Shown: positions 1-8,693 of the stretch, piece after piece
How positions within the stretch are numbered: the first letter of the stretch is position 1
Layout: each line of letters starts with the position of its first letter
NCBI RefSeq assembly: GCF_014174495.1
Contig: NZ_JACJHR010000027.1
Coordinates: 1-64,000, forward strand
Direction: 5' to 3'
Source: Amycolatopsis echigonensis
GTDB taxonomy: Bacteria > Actinomycetota > Actinomycetes > Mycobacteriales > Pseudonocardiaceae
DNA: 64,000 nt
Made by a program: the position numbers and the translations under genes
Notes under the pieces: generated by a model
What the model was told of the DNA's origin: nothing
Database searches by the model: none
Seen by the model: only the letters and a program-made list of their open reading frames with translations

Positions 1-101
1 GCCAACGCACGGTCCAGCGCGTTGGCCGTCGGAGTGCAGAGCAGCAACCCCACTCCGGCCACGCCCGCGGTGGTGAACGCCCGCCTGGTCAGTTCCGCCA
101 T
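1..101 (-). CDS. N-terminus of an exported protein (partial)
   Basis: Only about 33 codons are visible; the gene reads leftward out of the window. ATG is at 101-99. The protein begins M-A-E-L-T-R-R-A-F, then has a hydrophobic stretch at about residues 12-22 and an A-N-A site at 26-28. That is the layout of a Sec or Tat signal peptide, with a twin arginine at 6-7. The mature domain lies outside the window, so no function can be given. It is transcribed in the same direction as the downstream-lying DUF4190 gene but is separated from it by a long hairpin-bearing gap. Confidence 0.6.
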   Translation of the reverse strand, partial: MAELTRRAFTTAGVAGVGLLLCTPTANALDRAL

Positions 102-578
102 GTCTCACTCCCCGTCTCGCCGTGCCCCAGCACGCTCCCGGACGCCCATGACGCCTCGGTGAACTACTCCGGAGCAGAACGCGAAGCTCTCTCACATTCG
201 CCGTGACAACGCGGGAGACTCTGTCACACGACGACGGGTGCCACTACCGCCGAACGGAGGGGGAGATCACCACCCACAGCCCGTCCCTGAGGGCCACTCT
301 CACGGACCCTGATTCCCCCCAAGAGCCCCCTCGCGACCAACCGTCCCCCAAGAAGCCGCCGCCACCGCACCCAACAATCGAGGCACCCACACCACCCCCG
401 CACCCCGATACGAAGCCTCCTCTGCGGTTCAGGGGTGCTTGTCAAGGCATCTTTCCCGCCTTGACAAGCACCCCTGAACCGTCAGCACAATCAAGCTTCG
501 GGGTGCCCCACGCACACCCGCATGCAATGTCGCCGCCAGGCGACGAGCAGGCCCCAAGACCCCTCGGCAGTAGACCCC
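102..578. other. Long gap without a convincing gene
   Basis: Reading frames here are proline- and arginine-rich antisense shadows with no SD. The first part is C- and A-rich. The only clear structure is the perfect hairpin at 425-481, listed separately. The promoter of the partial leftward gene should lie just right of base 101, but I cannot place -35 and -10 boxes with confidence. Confidence 0.5.
425..481 (-). terminator. Perfect 24-bp hairpin
   Basis: Bases 425-448 are the exact reverse complement of 458-481, leaving a 9-nt loop (449-457). It lies 98 bases beyond the stop of the leftward DUF4190 gene, so a terminator is the simplest reading. It has no U-tract, and a 24-bp perfect stem is much longer than a usual terminator, so it may belong to a repeated palindrome family. 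Confidence 0.55.
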
Positions 579-1049
579 TCAGCAGTAGAACGCGCAGGTA
601 GCCCCCACCGCGGACAACGACACGAAGAACCAGATCAAGAAGATCACCGCCGGGATCGCGGCCAAAATCCCGCACACCAGTCCGGCGATCCCCATCCCCT
701 GCCCAGTCCACCCGGGCTTCCCGGCCTGCACCATCCCGGCCCAGGACAGCCCGATCGCCGTGATCGCCGCGACCACGTCGAAGAACGGGACCCAGAAGAA
801 GATCAGCGCGACGATCCCGACCACCATGCCGCCCACCGCGAGCCCGCTCGTCTTCAGCGGCACGGCTCCCGGGTACGGGGCGGCGTACGGCGAGCCGTAC
901 ATCGGCGCTCCATAGGGCACCGGCGCGGAGGAGTAGCCCGGCGCCGGCGTAGGCCCGGACGGATATCCGGGCGCGGGCACCGGACCGGACGGATGGCCCT
1001 GCGCCGGGTCCTGGCCGGGGTAGGGCTGCTGCTGATACGGGTCCGTCAT
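579..1049 (-). CDS. DUF4190-type small membrane protein with Pro/Gly/Tyr-rich N-terminus
   Basis: A 156-residue protein. Residues 1-60 are low-complexity, with repeats of the P-A-P-G-Y-P-S-G type. Residues about 68-103 and 118-146 are hydrophobic, with the G-L-A-V-G-G-M-V-V-G-I start typical of DUF4190 proteins. Family members are membrane proteins of unknown role, common in actinomycetes; the disordered N-terminus is expected to face the cytoplasm. Start: ATG at 1049 with a GGAG about 8 bases upstream. It is preceded by an 88-base gap after the sugar transporter operon and is probably a separate unit. Molecular function is not known. Confidence 0.8.
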   Translation of the reverse strand: MTDPYQQQPYPGQDPAQGHPSGPVPAPGYPSGPTPAPGYSSAPVPYGAPMYGSPYAAPYPGAVPLKTSGLAVGGMVVGIVALIFFWVPFFDVVAAITAIGLSWAGMVQAGKPGWTGQGMGIAGLVCGILAAIPAVIFLIWFFVSLSAVGATCAFYC

Positions 1050-1137
1050 GGGTGCACTCCTGCGACTGTGGCGACGGTGAGTCGTCGGCGGCTAACGGCG
1101 AAACGTTACGCGCGGTGGCCGGGCGATGTGACGGTTT

Positions 1138-1956
1138 TCAGCCTTTTAACCCAGATTCGGTGACGCCGCGCACCAGATAGCGCTGGAGAAACGCGAAGAG
1201 CACCACGATCGGGAGGATCGACAGCGCCGCGGCCAGGAACAGCAGGTTGAGCTGGGGGTTCTGTGCGGTCAGCAGTCCGGACAGGGCGACCTGCACCGTC
1301 CACGAGTCCGGCGACTGCGCGATGATCAGCGGCCACAGGAACGCGTTCCAGCTGCCGATCACGGTGATCACCGCGATCGCGGCGAAGAAGCCGCGCGAGT
1401 TCGGCACCACGATCTTGCGGAAGACGCCCCACCGGGACAGGCCGTCGACGCGGCCGGCGTCTTCGAGTTCCTTCGGGAAGTCCAGGAAATACTGCCGGAA
1501 CAGGAAAACGCTGAACGCGCTGAACAGGCCCGGGATGACCAGGCCGCGGAAATCCGAAAGCCAGCCCAGCGTCGACACGACCACGAAACTCGGCACGAAC
1601 GTCACCGACGTCGGGATCATCAGCGTCGCCAGCACCGCGTAGAACACCGGCTTCGAGTAGCGGTAGGGCACGCGCGCCAAGCCGTAGCCGGCGAGCGAGC
1701 ACACGACCAGCAGGCCGACGGTCTGCAGCACCGCGACGACCACCGAGTTCACGATGCTGCGCGCGAACGGCACGTCCTGCTGGTCGAACAGCTTCGTGAA
1801 GTTCTCCCAGTGGATCTGCTTCGGCCACAGCGTCCAGCCGGGCGCGGTGATCTCCGCACGGGACGCGAGGCCGTTGCGCAGCAACAGGTAGAACGGCAGC
1901 AGGAAGAGGATCGCGGACACCGCGAGCGCCGTCCAGCGAAACACCGCGCGGATCAT
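1138..1956 (-). CDS. Sugar ABC transporter permease (MalG/UgpE type)
   Basis: A 272-residue inner-membrane permease with about six membrane segments. The EAA-loop sequence E-L-E-D-A-G-R-V-D-G, which docks the ATPase, lies in the second half. ATG at 1956 overlaps the stop of the other permease by four bases (ATGA), so the two are translationally coupled. It is the last gene of a binding protein, permease, permease operon. No ATPase gene is present; in actinomycetes such CUT1 importers commonly share one MsiK-type ATPase encoded elsewhere, and that is the likely case here. The sugar is unknown. Confidence 0.92.
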   Translation of the reverse strand: MIRAVFRWTALAVSAILFLLPFYLLLRNGLASRAEITAPGWTLWPKQIHWENFTKLFDQQDVPFARSIVNSVVVAVLQTVGLLVVCSLAGYGLARVPYRYSKPVFYAVLATLMIPTSVTFVPSFVVVSTLGWLSDFRGLVIPGLFSAFSVFLFRQYFLDFPKELEDAGRVDGLSRWGVFRKIVVPNSRGFFAAIAVITVIGSWNAFLWPLIIAQSPDSWTVQVALSGLLTAQNPQLNLLFLAAALSILPIVVLFAFLQRYLVRGVTESGLKG

Positions 1957-2864
1957 GTCGCGCTCCGATCGAACCGGAAAAGCCTGCCCTGCAGGAGAGT
2001 CACCACGGCGATGAGCAGCGCCAGGATGATCGCGCCCGCGCTGCCGCGGCCCAGATCCTGGCCGCCGGAGCCGAGCGACGTGTAATAGAGGTACACCAGC
2101 GGCGGCCGCGCGAACGGCGGATAACCCCGGGAATCGCCCATGATGTTGTAGAACTCGTCGAACGCCTGATAGGCGTTGATCAGGTTCAGCAGCAGCACGG
2201 CCACCGACGTCGCGCGCAGCTGCGGCAGCGTGATGTGCCGGAAAACCTGCCAGCCCGGCTTCGCGCCGTCGAGCCACGCCGCCTCGTACAGATGTCGCGG
2301 AATCCGTTGCAGCGCAGCGAGGAACAGGATCATGTAGAAGCCGAGCTGCAGCCACAGCCGAGCGGTCACCAGCACCACCCAATACAGCGGCGGGTGCACG
2401 GTGCCGGTCCACGCCACCGGGTCGATGCCGAAGACGCCGAGCACGGTGTTCGCGAGACCGTAGCGGACGCCGGAGAACAGCGACGTCTTCCAGATCAGCG
2501 ACGCCACCACGTACGAACACGCGAACGGCAGGAAGAACACCGAGCGGAAGAACGCCCGCGCGAACCGCAATTGGTTCACGCCGACCGCCAAGGCGAGCGA
2601 CAGCACGTACGTCAGCGGCACGATGAACAGCGCGAACACGCTGAATGTGCCCAGGCTCGCGACGAACGGGCCGTCGGAGAGCATGTGCGCGTAGTTGTCC
2701 AGTCCGACGAAGACGCTGGGGGTGACCGTATTGCGCGCGTCGAAGAACGACAGGTACAGGCTCCACCCGATCGGCACGTAGGCGAAGATCGCCAGGCCGA
2801 GCAGGAACGGACCCACGAACCCCCAGAACGCCACCGTGTCCCGGCTTTTCCGGGACAGCTTCAT
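1953..2864 (-). CDS. Sugar ABC transporter permease (MalF/UgpA type)
   Basis: A 303-residue permease with six or so membrane segments, starting with a short basic N-terminus (M-K-L-S-R-K-S-R) before the first helix. The EAA loop reads Y-E-A-A-W-L-D-G-A near residue 200. ATG at 2864 overlaps the stop of the binding-protein gene (ATGA). Together with the MalG-type permease it forms the membrane channel of a CUT1 carbohydrate importer. Overlaps on both sides show co-translation. The substrate cannot be read from the permeases. Confidence 0.92.
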   Translation of the reverse strand: MKLSRKSRDTVAFWGFVGPFLLGLAIFAYVPIGWSLYLSFFDARNTVTPSVFVGLDNYAHMLSDGPFVASLGTFSVFALFIVPLTYVLSLALAVGVNQLRFARAFFRSVFFLPFACSYVVASLIWKTSLFSGVRYGLANTVLGVFGIDPVAWTGTVHPPLYWVVLVTARLWLQLGFYMILFLAALQRIPRHLYEAAWLDGAKPGWQVFRHITLPQLRATSVAVLLLNLINAYQAFDEFYNIMGDSRGYPPFARPPLVYLYYTSLGSGGQDLGRGSAGAIILALLIAVVTLLQGRLFRFDRSAT

Positions 2865-4165
2865 CCGAACAGGCGTTTCAGCTCGGCCTGCGCGACGGTG
2901 ACCGCGGCCTTCGTCTGCGCCACCGGGTCCGCGCCCTCCTTGGCGATCTTCGCGACCGCGTCCGACAGCGCGGTGTTCGAGGTCTGCGTCCACACTGGAC
3001 CGCCGATGAGGTGGCTGTTCTCCTTGACGAAGTTGACCACGTCCGCGGCCGGACCGCTCTGCAGCGTCTGTGCTTTGTCGATCAGGCTCTGCCGGGCGGG
3101 CACGTGGAAGCCGTAGCGGGTGGCGAACTCCAGCTGGCTGTCGGTCTGGTCGATCCACAGCCACTTCACGAACGCCTTGGCCTCGTTGACGTGCGCGCTC
3201 TTCGCGTTGACCATCGCGCCGTACGCGCCGACCGGAACCGACGGCTTGCCGCTGTCGTCCAGCTTCGGGAACGGCAGCACGCCGAAGTCGTCGTTGAGCG
3301 CGTCGCGGATCTTCGGGACGTTCCACAGCCCGGTCCACTGCATCGCGCAGAGCCCGTCGACGAACGCGCCCGGATCCGACCAGTCGGCGGGCGCGCCGAG
3401 CAGGAGGGAACCGCTGGTGTTCAACGCGCGCAGCTTGCTGAACGCGGCGGCCGCACGCGGATCGTCGAAGCCGACCTCGCGGTTGTTGTTCTTCAGGTAG
3501 TCCAGTCCGGCAGACCACAGCAGCGGCCCGGTGAGCGTGCCGACACCGCCGTCATTGCCCGCGAAGAAGCCCTTCACGCCGTCCTTCGACAGCTTGCCCG
3601 CGGCGTCGATCAGCTCGTCCACCGTCTGCGGCGGCTGCACGCCGGCGGCCTGCAGCATGCTCTTGCGATAGAAGAGGACCTGCGTGTCGGTGGCCTGCGG
3701 GATGCCGTAGACCTTGCCCTCCACCGTCTGCGCGGCGAGCACGGCGGGGCTGAAGTCGTTCTTGACCGGTCCGATGATGTCGTCGAGCGCCACCACCTGG
3801 TTCTGCCGGACCCAGTCGATCTTCACCTGTGCCTCGAAGACGTCCGGCACCGGGCTGTTCTGCAGCGCGGTGACGATCTTCGAGTCGTAGTCGCCGGGGT
3901 TCCACACCACGGTGACCTTCGCGCCCGGGTAACTGGCCGCGTAGTTCTTGACGGCTTCCTGCACGCCGTCCTCGCCGTAGGCGTGGTACCACTGCTGCAG
4001 CGTGACCTTCGGGGCCGGCGACGGCGTCGAGACTCCCGCCGACATCGCCGTGGACGGCGGCGGGTCCCCCGGCCGCCCGGTGTTCGACCCGCACGCGGCC
4101 GCGAGGCCGCCCAGTGCCGCCGTTCCCGCCAACGACAGGAACGCCCTCCTGCTCCGCTGCTGCAT
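2861..4165 (-). CDS. Extracellular solute-binding lipoprotein of sugar ABC importer
   Basis: A 434-residue family-1 solute-binding protein. The N-terminus has twin arginines (S-R-R-A-F-L-S), a hydrophobic stretch and a lipobox ending A-A-A-C at Cys25, so it is likely exported, possibly by Tat, and lipid-anchored outside the membrane. The mature part carries the usual pattern of CUT1 binding proteins, such as the W-Y-H opening near residue 58 and the A-K-A-F-V-K-W-L-W region late in the protein. It binds the substrate and delivers it to the two permeases encoded downstream, which overlap it. First gene of the operon; the hairpin at 4187-4238 lies in its leader. Ligand unknown. Confidence 0.9.
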   Translation of the reverse strand: MQQRSRRAFLSLAGTAALGGLAAACGSNTGRPGDPPPSTAMSAGVSTPSPAPKVTLQQWYHAYGEDGVQEAVKNYAASYPGAKVTVVWNPGDYDSKIVTALQNSPVPDVFEAQVKIDWVRQNQVVALDDIIGPVKNDFSPAVLAAQTVEGKVYGIPQATDTQVLFYRKSMLQAAGVQPPQTVDELIDAAGKLSKDGVKGFFAGNDGGVGTLTGPLLWSAGLDYLKNNNREVGFDDPRAAAAFSKLRALNTSGSLLLGAPADWSDPGAFVDGLCAMQWTGLWNVPKIRDALNDDFGVLPFPKLDDSGKPSVPVGAYGAMVNAKSAHVNEAKAFVKWLWIDQTDSQLEFATRYGFHVPARQSLIDKAQTLQSGPAADVVNFVKENSHLIGGPVWTQTSNTALSDAVAKIAKEGADPVAQTKAAVTVAQAELKRLFG

Positions 4166-4186
4166 CCCCAGTTCTCCTCCGACGTG

Positions 4187-4238
4187 CTGGGAAGGGCTCC
4201 TTGCCCCGCATCAGATTCCCTCACGGAACCCTTCCCAG
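4187..4238 (-). terminator. Hairpin between acyl-CoA ligase and ABC operon
   Basis: Bases 4187-4200 pair with 4225-4238 over 14 positions. The single imperfect pair is a U-G wobble in the leftward transcript, which supports function on that strand. It may end the ligase transcript or act in the leader of the ABC operon, whose binding-protein gene starts at 4165. Confidence 0.5.
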
Positions 4239-4265
4239 GCCGACAACTCGCCGGAGATTTACCGC

Positions 4266-5894
4266 TCAGAGGTGTGAGATGTCGAGCTTTCCCTCGGAGT
4301 AGGACGCGCGCAGCCGCTTCTTGTCGAACTTGCCGACACTCGTCTTGGGCACCTCCTCCACGAACGTCCAGTTCTCCGGCAGCTGCCACTTCGCGACCTT
4401 GTCCGACAGGTACTCGCGCAGTTCCTCAGCGGTGGCCTGCTGGCCTTCCTTGAGCACGACCGCGACCAGCGGGCGTTCGTCCCATTTCTCGTCCGGGATG
4501 CCGACCACCGCCGCCTCGGCGACCGCCGGATGCCCCATCACCGCGTTCTCCAGGTCCACCGACGAGATCCATTCGCCGCCGGACTTGATCACGTCCTTGG
4601 CGCGGTCGGTCAGGGTCAGGAAGCCGTCCGGGCTGATCTTGCCGACGTCGCCGGTGCGCAGCCAGCCGTCGTGGAACTTCTCCGGGTCGACATCCGACCC
4701 GCCGTGGTAGGCGCCGGCGATCCACGGACCGGACACCTCCAGCTCGCCGACCGCCTCGTTGTCCCACGGCAGTTCCTCGCCGTTGTCGCCGATCAGCCGC
4801 GCCGCCACGGACGCCGGGAAGCGGCCCTGGGTGTAGCGGTAGGCCCAGCGCTCCTCGCCGGTCGAGCTGGCGGGCGGACGCGCGACGCTGCCCAGCGGCG
4901 ACGTCTCGGTCATGCCCCACGCGTGCAGGATCGGCACGTGGTAGCGCTCCTCGAAGGCGTGCATCAGCGACGGCGGCGCGGCCGACCCGCCGACGACCAC
5001 CTCGCGCACGTGGCTGATGTCCTGCGGGTTCGCGTCCAGGTGCGCGAGCAGGCCCTGCCAGATCGTCGGCACCGCGGCGGCGAAGGTCGGCTTCTCCGCG
5101 GCCAGCAGCGCGGCGATCGGGGCGGGCTGCAGGAACCGGTCCGGCATCAGCAGCGACGCGCCGACCATCATCGCCGCGTACGGCAGGCCCCACGACATCG
5201 CGTGGAACATCGGCACGATCGCGAGCGCGAGGTCTTCCTGGGCGAGCCGCATGCTGTCGGTCATGCAGACCTGCATCGAGTGCAGCCAGATCGACCGGTG
5301 CGAGTAGACGACGCCCTTCGGGTCACCCGTGGTGCCGGACGTGTAACACATCGCGGCCGCCGATCGCTCGTCGATCTCCGGCCAGTCGAACTCGTCGGGC
5401 TGCGCGGCCAGCAGCTCGTCGTAGGAATGCACGGTGACGCCCTCGGGCGCGGTGAGCGCGGACGCGTCGCCGTTCGCCACGATCACGTGCTTGACCGTCT
5501 TCATCCCCGGCAGGTTGCTCGCCAGAAGCGGCACGAGCGTGCCGTCGACGATGACGACGTGGTCCTCCGCGTGGTTCGCCACGAAGACCAGCTGCTCCGG
5601 GAACAGCCGGATGTTCAGCGTGTGCAGCACCGCGCCCATGGCGGGCACTGCCAGGTAGGCCGCGAGGTGCTCGGCGTTGTTCCACATGAACGTGCCGACC
5701 CGCTGGTCGCCGGTGACGCCGAGACCGCGCAGCGCGTTCGCCAGCCGGGCGGCGTGCTTGCCGAGCTCCGCGTAGGTCTCCCGGCGGGCTTCTGAACCGG
5801 TCCAGGTGACGACTTCGCTCTTGGCGTGCACCTTCGTGCCGTGGCGCAGCAGCTTCGCGAGCGACAGCTGTCCGTCCTGCATCGTGCTCAACAT
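4266..5894 (-). CDS. Medium/long-chain acyl-CoA ligase (FadD-like, AMP-forming)
   Basis: A 542-residue ANL-superfamily adenylating enzyme that would activate a carboxylic acid as acyl-AMP and then form the CoA thioester. The phosphate-binding loop Y-T-S-G-T-T-G-D-P-K-G is at 184-194, the aromatic W-G-M-T-E motif near residue 335, the hinge W-L-R-T-G-D near 430, and the catalytic lysine region V-G-K-F-D-K-K near the C-terminus. ATG at 5894 was chosen because it has a GGGAG 7 bases upstream and gives the usual family length; the open frame extends further left only as non-coding sequence. A monocistronic gene between the ABC operon and a long promoter gap. The exact acid is unknown. Confidence 0.9.
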   Translation of the reverse strand: MLSTMQDGQLSLAKLLRHGTKVHAKSEVVTWTGSEARRETYAELGKHAARLANALRGLGVTGDQRVGTFMWNNAEHLAAYLAVPAMGAVLHTLNIRLFPEQLVFVANHAEDHVVIVDGTLVPLLASNLPGMKTVKHVIVANGDASALTAPEGVTVHSYDELLAAQPDEFDWPEIDERSAAAMCYTSGTTGDPKGVVYSHRSIWLHSMQVCMTDSMRLAQEDLALAIVPMFHAMSWGLPYAAMMVGASLLMPDRFLQPAPIAALLAAEKPTFAAAVPTIWQGLLAHLDANPQDISHVREVVVGGSAAPPSLMHAFEERYHVPILHAWGMTETSPLGSVARPPASSTGEERWAYRYTQGRFPASVAARLIGDNGEELPWDNEAVGELEVSGPWIAGAYHGGSDVDPEKFHDGWLRTGDVGKISPDGFLTLTDRAKDVIKSGGEWISSVDLENAVMGHPAVAEAAVVGIPDEKWDERPLVAVVLKEGQQATAEELREYLSDKVAKWQLPENWTFVEEVPKTSVGKFDKKRLRASYSEGKLDISHL

Positions 5895-6355
5895 GGGTGA
5901 CTCCCGTGGTGCTCGTTCGCCGGTGAACTGGGGTGCGCCCGACTCTAATGCGGAACCGCCGGATCGGGCACGAACAAGTTCGGTCACGGCTTGTCGGCCC
6001 TCTCCCGCCATCGGGTGGCGGCCCCGCTCTTTCATGATCCACTTCTGTCGCGGTTTCTGTTGCGGGGCAAGAAAACGCGTTGTGTTAACTGCGTTGAAAT
6101 ACACTCTCGTTCGGGTGAGGTAATAGGGCCGAAAATGCGCCCTTCCGGGCCGTTTCCACAGGTCGCGAGGGGTCCCCTCGCGCAGGTCCGCCGCGCCCGT
6201 CGACGGGTGATAAGTGCGTGTCGGTTGCGCGGACCGCGCGCACGTGGCGTTTACTGGGGCCGTGGTAAGTGACGGCTGGCCAGCGCTTGCAGCTGCAAGC
6301 ATCGGCTGAGACCGTCGGCCGCGAAAGCGGAGACCTGAGAGGAAAGGACATTACG
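5895..6355. promoter_or_regulatory. Divergent promoter region of acyl-CoA ligase and IHF gene
   Basis: About 460 bases without a gene, more AT-rich near 6040-6120 (for example TTGTGTTAACTG and TTGAAATACACT). Two perfect palindromes stand out: CGCGAGGGG-T-CCCCTCGCG at 6164-6182 and the 16-bp GCTTGCAGCTGCAAGC at 6285-6300. The second lies in the likely 5' leader of the IHF gene. Promoters for both flanking genes must be here, but exact boxes are not certain. Confidence 0.5.
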
Positions 6356-6667
6356 TTGGCTCTGCCCACGTTGACTCCGGAGCAGCGCGCCGAGGCCCTC
6401 GCCAAGGCGGCAGAGGCTCGTAAGGCGCGCTCGGAGCTGCTCGCTTCGATCAAGTCCGGCAAGGAGAGCATCGAGTCGGTGCTCAAGCAGGCCAAGGAGA
6501 ACAAGACCATCGGCAAGACGAAGGTCACGCAGCTCCTCAAGGCGGTGCCCGGCCTGGGCGCGGTCAAGGTCGCCGCGCTGCTCGAGCAGGCGGGGATCGA
6601 CCCCGACCGCCGGGCCGCTGGCCTGGGCGAACGGCAGCGCGAAGCGCTGATCGACGCGCTCAAGTAA
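6356..6667 (+). CDS. mihF: Actinobacterial integration host factor (mIHF/sIHF family)
   Basis: A 103-residue basic nucleoid-associated protein. I place the start at the TTG at 6356, preceded by GAGAGGAAAGG, because this gives the family N-terminus M-A-L-P-T-L-T-P-E-Q-R; the open frame upstream is leader. A charged N-terminal helix is followed by an H2TH-like region with I-G-K-T-K-V near residue 58, the V-P-G-L-G-A-V-K loop near 69, and G-L-G-E-R-Q near the end. Family members bend DNA and affect replication, condensation and secondary metabolism. It sits alone, with its own leader and terminator, next to isochorismate synthase rather than in the usual pyrF-mihF-gmk setting. Several positions differ from the common mIHF form, so it may be a second paralog. 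Confidence 0.85.
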   Translation: MALPTLTPEQRAEALAKAAEARKARSELLASIKSGKESIESVLKQAKENKTIGKTKVTQLLKAVPGLGAVKVAALLEQAGIDPDRRAAGLGERQREALIDALK

Positions 6668-6680
6668 CGCTGATCCGGCG

Positions 6681-6731
6681 GCCGCGGGGAAGGTGCGCGA
6701 GGTGTTGCACCGGCGACACTTTCCCCGCGGC
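6681..6731 (+). terminator. Terminator hairpin after IHF gene
   Basis: Bases 6681-6695 pair with 6717-6731 over 15 positions, with one G-U wobble in the rightward transcript. It begins 13 bases after the IHF stop codon. No U-tract follows. Confidence 0.7.
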
Positions 6732-6758
6732 GCTCCCGGATCCTGAGACGCTGGTGGA

Positions 6759-7925
6759 GTGACGACCAGTACCGCGCCGGCGACCCCGGCCGAGACCACC
6801 GTCCGCTACCAGCGTGGCGACTTCTTGTTCGCGACCGCCCGGCGCGCCCTGCTCGCCCGCGGCGCGCTCGGGACCGTCACCGACGCCGACCCTCGCCGCC
6901 TCGCCCGCTCGGCAGCCGCTGAGCTGGACCGATCCGGCGTGCCGCTCGCCGTCGGCGTGCTGCCGTTCGACACCGGACCCGGCGCTGCCTCGCCGGGGCA
7001 CCTCGTGCTGCCCCGGGCGGTGCATCGCGCCCACGCGCAAGCCGAGACCTCGGCCGCGCCGCCCGCCGCCGACCTGCCCGCCCCGGTGGCCACGCGGCGG
7101 CTCCCGTCCGCCGACGGCCACCGCGAGAACGTGCGGGAAGCAGTCGCCGCCCTGCGCGACCGTGACCTGCGCAAAGCCGTGCTGGCCCGTGCGCTCGAGC
7201 TGGAATTCGACGCGCCGATCCCGGTCGAGGCGATCGTGCGCAACCTCGCGCGCGGCAATCCGCGCCATTTCACTTACGCCGCCGAACTGCCCGGCGAGCG
7301 CACGCTCGTCGGGGCCACCCCTGAGCTGCTGCTTTCCCGGACCGGCGACTCCGTGTACACGACCCCGCACGCCGGGTCGATGCCTCGTTCGGCTGATCCG
7401 GAGACCGACCGGGCCAACGGCGAAGCCCTCCTCGCGTCCGCGAAGGACCGGGAAGAGCACGACCTGGTGATCGACTACGTCATCGAGTCGCTGCGGCCGT
7501 TCTGCCGCAAGCTCGACGTCCCCGCGGGTCCTGAGCTGGTCTCCACGCCCGCGATCTGGCATCTCCGGACGTCCATCACCGGCGAGCTGGCGGACCGGTC
7601 GGTGACCGCCCTCGATCTCGCCGCCGCGATGCACCCGACGCCGGCGGTCTGCGGCACCCCGACCGTCGCCGCGCGCGACCTCGTGCAGGAGCTGGAGCCG
7701 TTCGACCGCGGGTACTACGCGGGCGCGGTCGGCTGGGTGGACGCGGCGGGAGACGGGGAATGGGCCGTCGCGATCCGGTGCGCCGAAGTGGCCGAGAAGT
7801 CGATGCGGCTCTTCGCGGGCGGCGGCATCGTGCCCGCCTCGGACCCGGACACCGAGTACCAGGAGACGATCGCGAAGTTCCGCACGCTGCTCGGCGCGAT
7901 GGGGCTGGACGACAGCGCCTCGTGA
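6759..7925 (+). CDS. Isochorismate synthase
   Basis: A 388-residue chorismate-binding enzyme that converts chorismate to isochorismate, the first step toward 2,3-dihydroxybenzoate, salicylate or menaquinone. The C-terminal two thirds carries the family signatures: the R-K-A-V-L-A-R region near 143, the T-L-V-G-A-T-P-E-L-L core near 184, H-P-T-P-A-V-C-G-T-P near 291 and the E-Y-Q-E-T-I-A-K-F end. GTG at 6759 is the only in-frame start close to the IHF terminator; its SD is poor. It converges with a phosphopantetheinyl transferase gene three bases after its stop. That pairing hints at catechol or salicylate siderophore supply, but no NRPS gene lies in the window. Confidence 0.88.
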   Translation: MTTSTAPATPAETTVRYQRGDFLFATARRALLARGALGTVTDADPRRLARSAAAELDRSGVPLAVGVLPFDTGPGAASPGHLVLPRAVHRAHAQAETSAAPPAADLPAPVATRRLPSADGHRENVREAVAALRDRDLRKAVLARALELEFDAPIPVEAIVRNLARGNPRHFTYAAELPGERTLVGATPELLLSRTGDSVYTTPHAGSMPRSADPETDRANGEALLASAKDREEHDLVIDYVIESLRPFCRKLDVPAGPELVSTPAIWHLRTSITGELADRSVTALDLAAAMHPTPAVCGTPTVAARDLVQELEPFDRGYYAGAVGWVDAAGDGEWAVAIRCAEVAEKSMRLFAGGGIVPASDPDTEYQETIAKFRTLLGAMGLDDSAS

Positions 7926-7928
7926 GGC

Positions 7929-8618
7929 TTACGGCAGCCAGTGCTCCTCGGTGACGCTCAGGCTGTCCGCGGTCAGCGCCGCCACCGCCGCCCGGTGCCC
8001 GTCGGCCGCCTTGAGGTCGGCGAGCCGGGTGCGCGCGGGGTCGAGTGCTTCGTCGCCGGACGCCACCAGCTCGGCGGGAGCGTCGTAGCGGGAGAACGTG
8101 ATGCTCTGGAGCGGGATCTTCAGGCCCTTGCCGGTGGCCTTCATCACCGCTTCCTTGCGCGTCCAGTAGATGAAGAAGGCTGCCGAGCGCTCCTCGTCCG
8201 ACAGACCCGCGACAGCTTCCTGCTCGGCCGGGCTCAGCGCGTACTCCACGAGCGAGGCGTCCGCCCTGCGGGTGGCCGTTTCGACGTCGAGGCCTACTGG
8301 CACCCCGTCGGTGACCGCGAGACCGATCAGAGTGCCCGAATGCGAAATCGACAGCACCAGGTCCGAGCCCGGCACGCGCGGACGGCCGTGCGGTTTGCCG
8401 CAGTCGTCGCAGGTCGCGTCGAAGCGCACGGACTCAGCCGCGCCCCCGAGCCGTTCCGCGACGAGGGTCTTCGCGAGCACCCGGCCGGTCAGGAAACGGC
8501 GCTGGTCGATTTCGAGCCGGTACGCGTCGTAGCGGCCTCGCTCCAGGTCGTCCAGCAGCTTCAGGTAGCGATCCTCCGCGGCCAGCGGTTCGGACCAGCG
8601 CACCACGATTTCGGTCAC
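7929..8618 (-). CDS. 4'-phosphopantetheinyl transferase (Sfp type)
   Basis: A 229-residue protein with the Sfp-type signatures V-G-L-D-V-E near residue 118 and W-T-R-K-E-A-V-M-K-A-T-G-K-G near 165-180. Such enzymes move phosphopantetheine from CoA onto carrier proteins of NRPS, PKS or fatty-acid synthases. GTG at 8618 was chosen because GGGAGGG lies about 5-8 bases upstream; the frame further upstream looks non-coding. The gene is convergent with isochorismate synthase, with only three bases between stops. Its carrier-protein partner is not in the window, so it may serve clusters elsewhere. Confidence 0.9.
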   Translation of the reverse strand: MTEIVVRWSEPLAAEDRYLKLLDDLERGRYDAYRLEIDQRRFLTGRVLAKTLVAERLGGAAESVRFDATCDDCGKPHGRPRVPGSDLVLSISHSGTLIGLAVTDGVPVGLDVETATRRADASLVEYALSPAEQEAVAGLSDEERSAAFFIYWTRKEAVMKATGKGLKIPLQSITFSRYDAPAELVASGDEALDPARTRLADLKAADGHRAAVAALTADSLSVTEEHWLP

Positions 8619-8693
8619 CGGCGTACCCTCCCTCGTCCGCCTCCGATCTTGCCGGGGCGCGCCGAGGTTTGTCATGCCCCTATCCCGGACGCG

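Noticed and set aside
522..1163. 213-codon open frame on the + strand
   Set aside because: Antisense to the DUF4190 gene, Arg/His-rich, no SD; a GC-rich shadow frame.
3011..4453. 480-codon open frame on the + strand
   Set aside because: Fully antisense to the solute-binding lipoprotein gene, whose domain evidence is clear.
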